23,630 nucleotides of DNA, taken from contig CAZZKF010000037.1 in assembly GCA_964654995.1 (NCBI GenBank), positions 1 to 23,630 on the forward strand, written 5' to 3'. How positions within the stretch are numbered: position 1 is the first letter of the stretch; each line of letters opens with the position of its first letter. The notes beneath the pieces are model-generated. The model worked only from the letters and a program-made list of their open reading frames with translations, was not told the origin of the DNA and ran no database searches. Position numbers and translations under genes: made by a program. The stretch is from CAZZKF01 sp964654995 (lineage in GTDB: Bacteria; Pseudomonadota; Alphaproteobacteria; CAZZKF01). Shown here one piece after another: positions 13,568 through 22,221 of this stretch.

Positions 13568-14913
13568 CCCGGCACATGCGCTGGCGCCGGGCGCTCGCCG
13601 TCTATCTGACGCCGCAACAGATCGTCATTGCGTGTCTCGGCTTTTCCAGCGCCGTGCCCCTGGTCCTGGTGCTCTCGGTGCTGTCCGTCTGGCTGGCGCG
13701 CGAGGGCGTGGACAAGGGCACCATTGGCCTGTTTGCCGCACTGGGCACGCCCTATGTGCTGAAGTTTCTGTGGTCGCCTTTGGTCGACCGGCTGCGGCTC
13801 CCCGGCCTCAGCCGGCGTCTCGGGCGCCGCCGGGCCTGGCTGTTCGTGGCGCAAGCGTTGGTGATGCTGGCGATCTTCGGGCTCGGGCGCAGCGATCCCG
13901 GTGCCCATGTCGGGCTCACCGCGGTGATGGCCTTCCTGGTGGCACTCAGCTCGGCCACCCAGGACATCGTCGTCGATGCCTACCGCATCGAGATTTTGAA
14001 TGACGAAGAACAGGGCGCCGGCGCGGCGATGATCAATTTCGGCTACCGCATGGGCATGATCGTGGCGGCCAGCGGCCTGTTGATCCTCGCCGACCAGCTC
14101 GGCTTTGCCACCGTCTATCAGATCGCGCCCGCCCTGGTTCTGGTCGGCATGGCGGCCGCCGCGCTCTATGGCGAGCCGCGGGTGCGCACGACGCCTGAGG
14201 CCGAGCGTCAGGAAGCCGAGATTCGCAGCCGCCTGGCGGATAGCGGGCGGCCCGGTCCGTGGGCGGAAACCGCGGCCCAGATCTATATGGCGGTGATCGC
14301 CCCGTTTCGCGAATTCATGGCCCGGCGCGGCTGGGCGCTGGTGCTGCTGTTTGTCACCATCTACAAGCTCGGCGATGCACTTGCCGCGGTGATGATCTCG
14401 CCCTTGCTGGTCGAGCTCGGCTTCACCAACACCGAGATCGGCCTCGCCAACAAGCTGGTCGGCGTTATCGCGCTGATTGCCGGCGGCTTTGTCGGCGGCG
14501 GCCTGCTGGCCATGGCCGGCATGTTCCGGGCGCTGCTGATCAGCGGCATCCTGATGATGGTCACCAATCTGTTCTTCGCGGTTCTGGCGGTCTCGGGGCA
14601 CAGTCTTCCCGTACTGGCCAGCGCCGTGGCGCTGGAGAATTTTGCCAGCGGCATCGGCCTCACCGTCTTCGTCGCCTATCTTTCGGGCCTGTGCAATCTC
14701 GCCTTTACCGCCACCCAGTATGCGCTCTTGTCCTCGCTGACCGCGGTGGCGCGGACCTGGCTCTCCACCGTCTCCGGCTATCTCGCCGAGGCGCTCGGCT
14801 GGGTGCCCTTCTTCATTGTCACGACCTTGGCGGCAGTGCCCGGCCTGCTGCTGCTTGTGTGGTTGTGGCGGGCCGGTTTCCAGACCGACGCGCCGCGCCG
14901 CAGCGAAGATTGA
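13564..14913 (+). CDS. ampG: AmpG-type muropeptide permease (MFS)
   Basis: Inner-membrane transporter of 449 residues. AmpG imports GlcNAc-anhydroMurNAc peptides so that the cell can recycle its wall. The family signature SSATQDIVVDAYRIE is intact, and the opening has the usual pattern up to LFAALGTPYVLKFLWSPLVDR. About 12 hydrophobic segments are visible, and the tail is short and charged. The start chosen is the GTG in the GTGA overlap with comM; an ATG at 13576 is four codons downstream and equally possible, with no clear Shine-Dalgarno for either. The frame is open upstream to 13078, but that part is a shadow of comM. The substrate is assigned from the family, not tested. Confidence 0.88.
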   Translation: MTRHMRWRRALAVYLTPQQIVIACLGFSSAVPLVLVLSVLSVWLAREGVDKGTIGLFAALGTPYVLKFLWSPLVDRLRLPGLSRRLGRRRAWLFVAQALVMLAIFGLGRSDPGAHVGLTAVMAFLVALSSATQDIVVDAYRIEILNDEEQGAGAAMINFGYRMGMIVAASGLLILADQLGFATVYQIAPALVLVGMAAAALYGEPRVRTTPEAERQEAEIRSRLADSGRPGPWAETAAQIYMAVIAPFREFMARRGWALVLLFVTIYKLGDALAAVMISPLLVELGFTNTEIGLANKLVGVIALIAGGFVGGGLLAMAGMFRALLISGILMMVTNLFFAVLAVSGHSLPVLASAVALENFASGIGLTVFVAYLSGLCNLAFTATQYALLSSLTAVARTWLSTVSGYLAEALGWVPFFIVTTLAAVPGLLLLVWLWRAGFQTDAPRRSED

Positions 14914-15033
14914 CGGGGCATCCGCCCTCTGTGTGCTTTTTTCGCCGGGGCGGCGATTGGGGCTCGACAGGGGCGCCGGTCGCGTGGCACATAGGGGCCA
15001 AAATCCGGGGCAAGGCCGACACCAGGGTGGATC
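14914..15033. other. Gap between ampG and the phosphate permease
   Basis: 120 bases. A six-T run at 14938-14943 follows only a weak 4-5-bp stem (GGGGC/GCCCT), so termination is doubtful. TCGACA (14964-14969) is one base off the -35 consensus, but the sequence 17-18 bases later (CACATA) is a poor -10. A permease promoter probably lies here but cannot be fixed. Confidence 0.3.
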
Positions 15034-16554
15034 ATGGCGGGCGCAAAAAAATCCGTACTTGACAAGGACTTGAAGAAAATCGGCCGGCTCGAGGCGGCGA
15101 CCCGTCAGGCCGGCATTCAGGCCGCCAAGCTGGGCGTCGGCCTGCTGTTTCTGCTCGGCGTGTTTTTCTATGTGACCGGCAATCAGGCGATCACCAGCGG
15201 CAATGTGCTGGTGATCGTGGCGGCTCTGTTCGGCGGCTACATGGCCCTCAACATCGGTGCCAACGACGTTGCCAACAACATGAGCCCGGCGGTCGGCGCC
15301 CGCGCGCTGACCATGTTCGGGGCGCTGGTGATTGCCGCCATCTTCGAGACCGCCGGGGCGCTCCTGGCCGGTGGCGACGTGGTCTCGACGATTTCCAAGG
15401 GGATCATCGATACCAGCGCCGTGACCGACCCGCAGGTGTTCATCTGGGTGATGCTCGGCGCTCTTCTGGCGGCGGCCGTGTGGGTCAATCTGGCGACCTA
15501 TGTCGGGGCGCCGGTCTCGACCACCCACGCGGTGGTCGGCGGGGTGCTCGGCGCCGGCATGGCGGCGGCCAACCTGTCCGCGGTTCACTGGCCGGTGATG
15601 GCCAAGATTGCCGCCTCCTGGGTGATCTCGCCGCTGATGGGCGGCATCATCGCCGCCTTTTTTCTGTGGTCGATCAAGAAGCTGGTGATCTATCAGGACG
15701 ACCGCGTGGCGGCGGCCCGGCGCTGGGTGCCGGTGTTCGTTGCCGTCATGGCCTCGGCCTTTTCCATGTATCTGGTGATGAAGGGGCTCAAGCGCATCTG
15801 GAAAGCCGAGGCCGCGACGATTCTGACCATTGGCGCCGTCGCTTTCATCATCGGCTGGGCGCTGGTCCATGCGGCCGTGCGCCGGGCAGCGGTGACGCTC
15901 GAGAATTCGCGCAAGTCGGTGGGCTCGCTGTTCATCATTCCGCTGATCTTTGCCGCCGCCATGCTGTCCTTCGCCCACGGCGCCAACGACGTCGCCAATG
16001 CCGTCGGGCCGGTCGCCGCGGTGGTCCGTGCGGCGGCCACCGGCGACGTCGCCGCCAAGGCGCCGGTGCCGGTGTGGGTGATGATGGTCGGGGCGCTGGG
16101 CATCTCGGCCGGCCTCGCCCTGTTCGGGCCAAAGCTCATTCGCACTGTCGGCGAAAAGATCACCAAGCTCGACCCGGCCCGCGCCTTTGCGGTGGCGCTG
16201 GCGGCGGCGATCACGGTGCTCATCGCGTCGGCCCTGGGCCTGCCGGTGAGCTCGACCCACACCGCGGTCGGCGCCATCTTCGGGGTCGGCTTTCTGCGCG
16301 AGGCCTTGAGCCGGCGCCAGCACCTGCTGCGCCCGGCGGCGCGGTTCACCGAAACCGTGCTCGGCGCCGACGCCGGCGCCCGGCCGCTGCTCACCAGGGA
16401 CGAGCGTAAAGCGCTCAAGAAGCTGCGCAAGCGGCGCCTGGTGCGGCGCTATCATTTCTACAGCATCATCGCCGCCTGGCTGATCACCGTGCCGCTGGCC
16501 GCCGTGCTCGGCGCCATGTTCTTTTACATGCTGCGCGGCATGTTGCTGCCGTAA
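15034..16554 (+). CDS. Inorganic phosphate transporter, PiT family
   Basis: Inner-membrane phosphate (or metal-phosphate) permease of 506 residues. Both PiT signature repeats are present: NIGANDVANNMSPAVGARAL (73-92) and AHGANDVANAVGPVAAV (314-330), each opening a hydrophobic repeat half. Serine/threonine-histidine motifs VSTTHAVVG and VSSTHTAVG mark the two re-entrant loops. A basic, charged N-terminal tail (1-30) precedes the first membrane segment, and a KALKKLRKRRLVRRYHF loop comes before the last. No phoU or DUF47 partner gene lies beside it. The start is the ATG after GGGTGG; codons 5-6 sit in a run of seven A. Low-affinity uptake is known for the family; the counter-ion cannot be read. 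Confidence 0.92.
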   Translation: MAGAKKSVLDKDLKKIGRLEAATRQAGIQAAKLGVGLLFLLGVFFYVTGNQAITSGNVLVIVAALFGGYMALNIGANDVANNMSPAVGARALTMFGALVIAAIFETAGALLAGGDVVSTISKGIIDTSAVTDPQVFIWVMLGALLAAAVWVNLATYVGAPVSTTHAVVGGVLGAGMAAANLSAVHWPVMAKIAASWVISPLMGGIIAAFFLWSIKKLVIYQDDRVAAARRWVPVFVAVMASAFSMYLVMKGLKRIWKAEAATILTIGAVAFIIGWALVHAAVRRAAVTLENSRKSVGSLFIIPLIFAAAMLSFAHGANDVANAVGPVAAVVRAAATGDVAAKAPVPVWVMMVGALGISAGLALFGPKLIRTVGEKITKLDPARAFAVALAAAITVLIASALGLPVSSTHTAVGAIFGVGFLREALSRRQHLLRPAARFTETVLGADAGARPLLTRDERKALKKLRKRRLVRRYHFYSIIAAWLITVPLAAVLGAMFFYMLRGMLLP

Positions 16555-16564
16555 ACGAGGGATA

Positions 16565-16593
16565 CTGCCCTGGCTCGCGACATCGGCTATGAT
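16565..16593 (+). promoter_or_regulatory. Candidate promoter very close to mutS start
   Basis: TATGAT (16588-16593) matches five of six -10 positions. CTGCCC (16565-16570), 17 bases upstream, is a weak -35. Transcription would start about base 16600, giving a leader of only a few bases before the mutS ATG at 16603. Confidence 0.4.
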
Positions 16594-16602
16594 GCCGGGG
16601 CG

Positions 16603-19344
16603 ATGAACGATGTGCCCGAGCCGATAACACAGCCTTCTGCCCGCCCGGAACCGGCGCCCGGCAAGCGGGGGCGGCGCAGCGGTGCGACACCGATGATCGC
16701 CCAGTATCTGGAGATCAAGGCCGGGCATCCCGACTGCCTGCTGTTCTACCGCATGGGCGATTTCTACGAACTGTTCTTCGACGATGCGGTGCGGGCGGCC
16801 GAAGCGCTGGATATCACGCTGACCAAGCGCGGCAAGCACGAGGGCCGCGACATCCCGATGTGCGGGGTCCCCGTCCATGCCGCCGAGACCTATCTGGCGC
16901 GGCTCATCCGCAAGGGCTTCAAGGTCGCCGTCTGCGAGCAGGTCGAGGACCCGGCCGAGGCCAAAAAACGCGGCGCCAAGGCGGTGGTCAAACGCCAGGT
17001 CGTGCGCCTGGTCACTGCCGGCACGCTGACCGAAGAGGGCCTGCTGGAGCCGCGCGCCCACAATCATCTGGTGGCGATCGCGCGGGCCGGCGGGCGCCAT
17101 GCGCTGGCCTGGCTCGATCTTTCCACCGGCGACGTGGCGGCGGCGCCGCTTCAGCCCGCTGACCTCGATGCCGAGCTGGCCCGGCTGGCGCCCGGCGAGA
17201 TCATCATTGCCCAGGCGCTGATCGACGATGGCGGGCTCGCCGCGGCCTTGCGCGACTGGGCGCATGCGCTTTCACCGCTGCCCGATCCGTCGTTCTCCAG
17301 CACCGCCGGCGCCCGCCGGCTCAAGCAGGCCTACGGGGTGGCCACGCTCGACGGTTTCGGCGCCTTCGAGCGGGCCGAGATCGCGGCGCTGGGTGCGCTG
17401 ATCGCCTATGTCGAGGAGACCCAGAAGGGGCGCATGCCGCGGCTCAAGCCGCCAAAGCTGCTGGCCGCCGGGGCGACGATGGCGATCGATGCCGCCACCC
17501 GGCGCAATCTCGAGCTGGTGCAAGGGGTCGGCGGCGGGCGCAAGGGCAGCCTCCTGGACGCGGTTGATTGCACGGTCACCGGCGCCGGGTCCCGGCTGCT
17601 GTCGGCGCGGCTCTCGGCGCCGCTCACGGACACGGCCGAGATTGCCCGCCGCCTCGATGCCGTCGAATTTTTCGCCGAGGACGACCGCCTGCGCGGCGAG
17701 GTGCGCGGGCTCCTGCGGCGCTGCCCGGATATCGAGCGGGCGCTCTCGCGCCTGGCCTTGGAGCGCGGCGGGCCGCGCGATCTGGCGGCCGTGGCCGAGG
17801 GGCTGGAGCGGGCTGCTGCGCTGCGGCGCCTGCTGATCGCCGCCGGCGAGGCCGCCGGGCCGGCCGGACTTCTCGCCGGCGACGGTGAGATCGCACAAGC
17901 CCTGGCCGGGCTCGGCATCGACGGCGAGATCGCCCGCCGGCTCAAATCCGCGCTGGTGCCGGAGCCGCCGGCGTTCAAGCGCGACGGCGGCTTCATCGCC
18001 GCCGGCTTCGATGCGGCGCTTGATGATCAGCGGCGCCTGCGCGATGAAAGCCGGCGCCTGATCGCCGAGCTGCAGCAGCGCTACCGGGACAAGACCGGCA
18101 TTGCCAGCCTCAAGGTGCGCCACAACAACGTGCTCGGCTATTTCATCGAGGTTACCGCGACGCACGCCGAGCGGATGATGGCACCGCCGTGGTCCGAGAC
18201 CTTCATCCATCGCCAGACCATGGCCGGGGCGGTGCGCTTTTCGACCACCGAGCTGGCCGATCTGGCGTCGCGCATCGCCCGCGCCGCCGATACCGCGCTG
18301 GCCATCGAGCTTGCCCTGTTCGACGACCTGGTGGCCGGGGTCATGGCCGAGTGGGAGGCGATCATGGCGGCGGCCGCGGCGCTCGCCCGCATCGATGTCG
18401 CGTCCGCCTGGGCGGAGCTGGCGCGCAGCCGGCGCTATGTTCGCCCCAAGGTCGATGAGTCGCTGGCCTTCGAGGTCCGCGCCGGGCGCCATCCGGTGGT
18501 CGAGGCGGCGCTCGAGGCATCGGGCGAGCCCTTCGTGCCCAACGACTGCGATCTGGGCGAGGGCCAGCGGCTGTGGCTGCTGACCGGACCCAACATGGCC
18601 GGCAAAAGCACGTTCTTGCGCCAGAACGCGCTGATCGCCGTGCTTGCCCAGGCCGGCGCCTTTGTTCCCGCCGAGGCCGCCCATATCGGCGTCATCGACC
18701 GCCTGTTCAGCCGCGTCGGCGCCTCCGACGATCTGGCCCGCGGGCGCTCCACCTTCATGGTCGAGATGATCGAGACGGCGGCCATTCTCAACCAGGCAGG
18801 CCGGCGCTCGCTGGTGATCCTCGATGAGATCGGCCGCGGCACCGCGACCTATGACGGCCTGGCGATCGCCTGGGCGACGGTTGAGCACTTGCACGAGGTG
18901 AATGCCGCCCGCACCCTGTTTGCCACCCATTTCCATGAATTGACGGCGCTCGCCGACTCGCTGGACGCGCTGGCGCTGCGCACCATGCGGGTCAAGGAAT
19001 GGCAGGGCGAGGTGGTGTTCCTGCACGAGGTGGCGGTGGGTGCGGCGGAAGGCTCCTACGGCATTCAGGTGGCCCGCCTGGCCGGTCTGCCGGGCGCGGT
19101 GATCGAGCGCGCGCACGCGGTTCTGGCCGCCCTCGAAGCCGATGAGGCGAGCCGCATGCAGGCCCGCCTGGGGAGCGATCTGCCGCTGTTCGCGGCGCCG
19201 GCGGCGCAACCGGGCCCGGCCGCATCGGTGCGTTCGGCAGTGGAGGAGGCGCTCTCGGAGGTCGATGCCGATGCTTTGAGCCCGCGCCAGGCGCTCGATC
19301 TGATCTATCGGCTGCAAGCCCTGATGGCTGGTAACGATGGCTAG
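16603..19344 (+). CDS. mutS: DNA mismatch repair protein MutS
   Basis: Mismatch-recognition ATPase of 913 residues. The mismatch-contacting Phe-X-Glu is F54-Y55-E56 within MGDFYELFF. Connector, lever and clamp regions follow at normal size, with NNVLGYFIEVT in the lever/clamp. The ATPase shows Walker A GPNMAGKST (662-670) and Walker B LVILDEIGRGT (Asp741-Glu742), then the family stretch LFATHFHELTAL. The C-terminal tail contains LPLF, a possible beta-clamp contact, and a terminal helix-rich segment. A poorly conserved 25-residue Pro/Arg-rich stretch precedes the core. No good Shine-Dalgarno precedes the ATG. It overlaps glnD by eight bases. Confidence 0.97.
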   Translation: MNDVPEPITQPSARPEPAPGKRGRRSGATPMIAQYLEIKAGHPDCLLFYRMGDFYELFFDDAVRAAEALDITLTKRGKHEGRDIPMCGVPVHAAETYLARLIRKGFKVAVCEQVEDPAEAKKRGAKAVVKRQVVRLVTAGTLTEEGLLEPRAHNHLVAIARAGGRHALAWLDLSTGDVAAAPLQPADLDAELARLAPGEIIIAQALIDDGGLAAALRDWAHALSPLPDPSFSSTAGARRLKQAYGVATLDGFGAFERAEIAALGALIAYVEETQKGRMPRLKPPKLLAAGATMAIDAATRRNLELVQGVGGGRKGSLLDAVDCTVTGAGSRLLSARLSAPLTDTAEIARRLDAVEFFAEDDRLRGEVRGLLRRCPDIERALSRLALERGGPRDLAAVAEGLERAAALRRLLIAAGEAAGPAGLLAGDGEIAQALAGLGIDGEIARRLKSALVPEPPAFKRDGGFIAAGFDAALDDQRRLRDESRRLIAELQQRYRDKTGIASLKVRHNNVLGYFIEVTATHAERMMAPPWSETFIHRQTMAGAVRFSTTELADLASRIARAADTALAIELALFDDLVAGVMAEWEAIMAAAAALARIDVASAWAELARSRRYVRPKVDESLAFEVRAGRHPVVEAALEASGEPFVPNDCDLGEGQRLWLLTGPNMAGKSTFLRQNALIAVLAQAGAFVPAEAAHIGVIDRLFSRVGASDDLARGRSTFMVEMIETAAILNQAGRRSLVILDEIGRGTATYDGLAIAWATVEHLHEVNAARTLFATHFHELTALADSLDALALRTMRVKEWQGEVVFLHEVAVGAAEGSYGIQVARLAGLPGAVIERAHAVLAALEADEASRMQARLGSDLPLFAAPAAQPGPAASVRSAVEEALSEVDADALSPRQALDLIYRLQALMAGNDG

Positions 19345-22207
19345 GGGCGGCCTGCGCAAGCGCGCGCCCAGGGCGCGCAAGACGGCGACCGCCCGGCGCG
19401 CCTGCGGGCCGGTTGCGCCGAGCGTCGAGAACCCGCGCGCCATCATCGATCGCGGCGCCCTGGCCGCCGAGCTTGCCGGCGCAACCAGCGAGGCCGGCAA
19501 GGGCGAAGCCCTGCGCCCGCAACTGATGGCCCTGCTCAGGCAGGCGCTCGAGGCCGGAAACGCCGAGATTCGCGCCCGCTTCGAGGCCACCTCCGACGGC
19601 GTTGCGGCGGCGCGCAGCCAGAGCTATCTCACCGATCAGATCATCCGCCTGCTGTTCGAGGTGACCACCGGCCGGGTCTATCCGGCCGGCAGCCGGACCA
19701 GCGCCGAGCGCCTGGCGGTGGTCGCGGTGGGCGGCTACGGGCGCGGCGAAATGGCGCCGTTTTCCGACGTCGATCTGCTGTTTCTGCTGCCCTACAAGCA
19801 GACGCCGTGGAGCGAGCAGGTCGTCGAGTTCATGCTCTACGTATTGTGGGACCTGGGGCTCACCGTCGGCCACGCGGTGCGCTCGGTGGATGAGAGCGTG
19901 GCGCTGGCCCGCGAGGATCTGACGATCCGCACCAGTCTCCTGGAGGCCCGCTATGTCTGCGGCGACGACGGCCTCTATCGCGAACTGCGCGAGCGCTTCG
20001 ACCGCCAGGTGCTGGCCGGAACCGGTCCGCAGTTCGTCGAGGCCAAGCTGGCCGAGCGCGATGCCCGCCACCGCCGCATGGGGGATTCGCGCTATCTGGT
20101 CGAGCCCAACCTGAAGGAGGGCAAGGGGGGCCTGCGCGATCTTCACACCCTGTTCTGGATCGCCAAATATCTTTACCGGGTGGACGCGGTGGCGGACCTG
20201 GTCGAGCTCGGCGTGCTCGATGTCGCCGAGGCCCGCCAGTTCGCCAAGGCCGAACGCTTCCTGTGGTCGGTGCGCTTTGCGCTCCATTACCTTTCGGAGC
20301 GGCCCGAGGAACGCCTCACCTTCGATGTTCAGGAAAATCTCGCACGCCGCCTCGGCTACCGCGATCACGCCGGCACCCGCGGCGTCGAGCGGCTGATGAA
20401 GCATTATTTTCTGGTCGCCAAGGTGGTCGGCGACCTGACCCGCATCTTCTGCGCCCATCTCGAGGCCCAGCATCAGCGCAAGCGGCGCCTGCGCATGCCG
20501 CGCCTGGGCCTGCGGCGGCGCCAGATCGGCCCCTTCGTGATCGACGGCGACCGCCTGACGGTGGCCGATCCGACCCTGTTCGAGCGCCAGCCCGTCGAGA
20601 TGATCCGGCTGTTCGCGGTGGCCCAGGCGCGCCGTCTCGACATCCACCCGGAAGCCCTGCGGCTGATCACCCGCAATCTGAAGCGCATCGACGACGCGGT
20701 GCGCAATTCGCCCGAGGCCAACGCCCTGTTCCTCGACATTCTCACCTCGCGCCGGGACCCCGAGCAGGCGCTGCGGCGGATGAACGAGGCCGGCGTGTTC
20801 GGCGCCTTCATCCGCGATTTCGGCCGGGTGGTCGCCCAGATGCAGCACGACACCTATCACATCTACACGGTCGACGAGCACACCATCCGGGCGATCGGCA
20901 TCCTGTCGCGCATCGAGAACGGCGAGCTCGCCGGCGACCATCCGCTGTCCGACGAGATCATCCACAAGGTGCTCTCGCGCCGGGTGCTCTATGTCGCCCT
21001 GCTGCTGCACGACATCGCCAAGGGCCGCGGCGGCGACCATTCCGAGATCGGCGCGGCGATCGCCGAAAAGCTCTGCCCGCGCCTCGGGCTCACGCCGGCC
21101 GAGACCGAAGCGGTGGCCTGGCTGGTGCGCCATCACCTGCTGATGAGCTCGGTGGCCTTCAAGCGCGACATCAATGATCCCAAGACGGTTGCCGACTTCG
21201 CCAACCGGGTCAAAAGCCCCGAGCGGCTGCGACTCTTGCTGATCCTCACCGTCGCCGACATCCGGGCCGTCGGCCCGGCGGTGTGGAACGGCTGGAAAGG
21301 GCAGCTCTTGCGCGATCTCTACTACCGTGCCGAAGAGGTGCTGCTGGGCGGGCACGCCGCCACCGGCAGCGCCGAAGAGCGGGTGAACGCCGCCAAGGAG
21401 TCGCTGCGGGCGCGGCTCAGGGACTGGAGCGACGATGAATTCGAGGCTTATGCGGCCCGCCATTTTCCGTCCTACTGGCTGTCGTCGGACACCGATTCGC
21501 AGGTCCGTGATGCCCGCCTGATCCGTGATGCCGACCGCGAGGGACGCCTGCTGGCGATCGGCGCCCATGTCGATGATTTCCGCTCGATCACCGAGGTCAC
21601 CTTGTATACCGCCGATCATCCGGGCCTGTTCGCCAGCTTCGCCGGGGCGCTGGCGGTGGCCGGCGCCAGCATTGTCGATGCCCGCATTTTCTCGACCAGC
21701 GACGGCATGGCGATCGATACCTTCTCGATCCAAGATGTCGAGGGCGCGCCGATCTCGGACAAGCGCCGGCTGGCCAGGCTGGAATCGGTGATCGAACGCA
21801 CGCTCTCGGGCGAGATCGATCCCGGCCGTGTCCTGGCCGAGCGCCGGCCGCTGGCGCGGCGCACCGAGATTTTCACCGTCGCGCCGCGGGTGCTGATCGA
21901 CAACAAGGCCAGCGACCGCTACACGGTGATCGAGGTCAACGGCCGCGACCGTACCGGCCTGCTGTATGACCTGACACGGGCGCTCTCGGATCTCAGCCTG
22001 ACGATCTCCAGCGCCCATATCGCCACCTATGGCGAGCAGGCGGTCGATGTCTTCTACGTCCGTGACCTGTTCGGCCACAAGATCACCCACGCCGGCAAGC
22101 TCAAGGCGATTGAGCGCCGGCTCTTGAAAGCCCTGCAGGCGCCGGCCCGGGACGCCCCGGCTCCGGACAAACATCGCGCCCCGGCCGGCGCCGGCGCCCG
22201 GCCTTGA
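19337..22207 (+). CDS. glnD: Bifunctional PII uridylyltransferase/uridylyl-removing enzyme GlnD
   Basis: Nitrogen-status sensor of 956 residues that uridylylates PII proteins when glutamine is low and removes UMP when it is high. The nucleotidyltransferase motif GGYGRGEMAPFSDVDLL (Gly132-Gly133, Asp144 and Asp146) is complete. The HD domain follows QHDTYHIYTVDEHT and has LHDIAKG (His558-Asp559) and GGDHSEIG. Two ACT domains lie at about 750-815 (TADHPGLFASFAGAL) and 861-930 (GRDRTGLLYDLTRAL). All activities therefore appear intact. The first 30 residues are basic and not conserved. It starts inside the end of mutS and is followed by murJ after 14 bases, suggesting one transcript mutS-glnD-murJ. 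Confidence 0.97.
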   Translation: MARGGLRKRAPRARKTATARRACGPVAPSVENPRAIIDRGALAAELAGATSEAGKGEALRPQLMALLRQALEAGNAEIRARFEATSDGVAAARSQSYLTDQIIRLLFEVTTGRVYPAGSRTSAERLAVVAVGGYGRGEMAPFSDVDLLFLLPYKQTPWSEQVVEFMLYVLWDLGLTVGHAVRSVDESVALAREDLTIRTSLLEARYVCGDDGLYRELRERFDRQVLAGTGPQFVEAKLAERDARHRRMGDSRYLVEPNLKEGKGGLRDLHTLFWIAKYLYRVDAVADLVELGVLDVAEARQFAKAERFLWSVRFALHYLSERPEERLTFDVQENLARRLGYRDHAGTRGVERLMKHYFLVAKVVGDLTRIFCAHLEAQHQRKRRLRMPRLGLRRRQIGPFVIDGDRLTVADPTLFERQPVEMIRLFAVAQARRLDIHPEALRLITRNLKRIDDAVRNSPEANALFLDILTSRRDPEQALRRMNEAGVFGAFIRDFGRVVAQMQHDTYHIYTVDEHTIRAIGILSRIENGELAGDHPLSDEIIHKVLSRRVLYVALLLHDIAKGRGGDHSEIGAAIAEKLCPRLGLTPAETEAVAWLVRHHLLMSSVAFKRDINDPKTVADFANRVKSPERLRLLLILTVADIRAVGPAVWNGWKGQLLRDLYYRAEEVLLGGHAATGSAEERVNAAKESLRARLRDWSDDEFEAYAARHFPSYWLSSDTDSQVRDARLIRDADREGRLLAIGAHVDDFRSITEVTLYTADHPGLFASFAGALAVAGASIVDARIFSTSDGMAIDTFSIQDVEGAPISDKRRLARLESVIERTLSGEIDPGRVLAERRPLARRTEIFTVAPRVLIDNKASDRYTVIEVNGRDRTGLLYDLTRALSDLSLTISSAHIATYGEQAVDVFYVRDLFGHKITHAGKLKAIERRLLKALQAPARDAPAPDKHRAPAGAGARP

Positions 22208-22221
22208 TCCGGGACCGCCCG

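Noticed and set aside
15045..15051. A7 run at codons 5-6 of the phosphate permease as a frameshift signal
   Set aside because: A-rich early codons commonly aid translation initiation, and a shift here would have no evident product; too little to claim.
13537..17265. Minus-strand open frame of 1242 codons opposite ampG, the PiT gene and mutS
   Set aside because: Striking length, but the product is a Gly/Arg/His/Gln/Asp-rich sequence with no recognisable domain. It lies opposite three well-supported genes and crosses their intergenic gaps. Long antisense frames are expected in very GC-rich coding DNA.
17272..22174. Minus-strand open frames of 772 and 1060 codons opposite mutS and glnD
   Set aside because: Same compositional artefact; mutS and glnD have complete domain sets on the plus strand.
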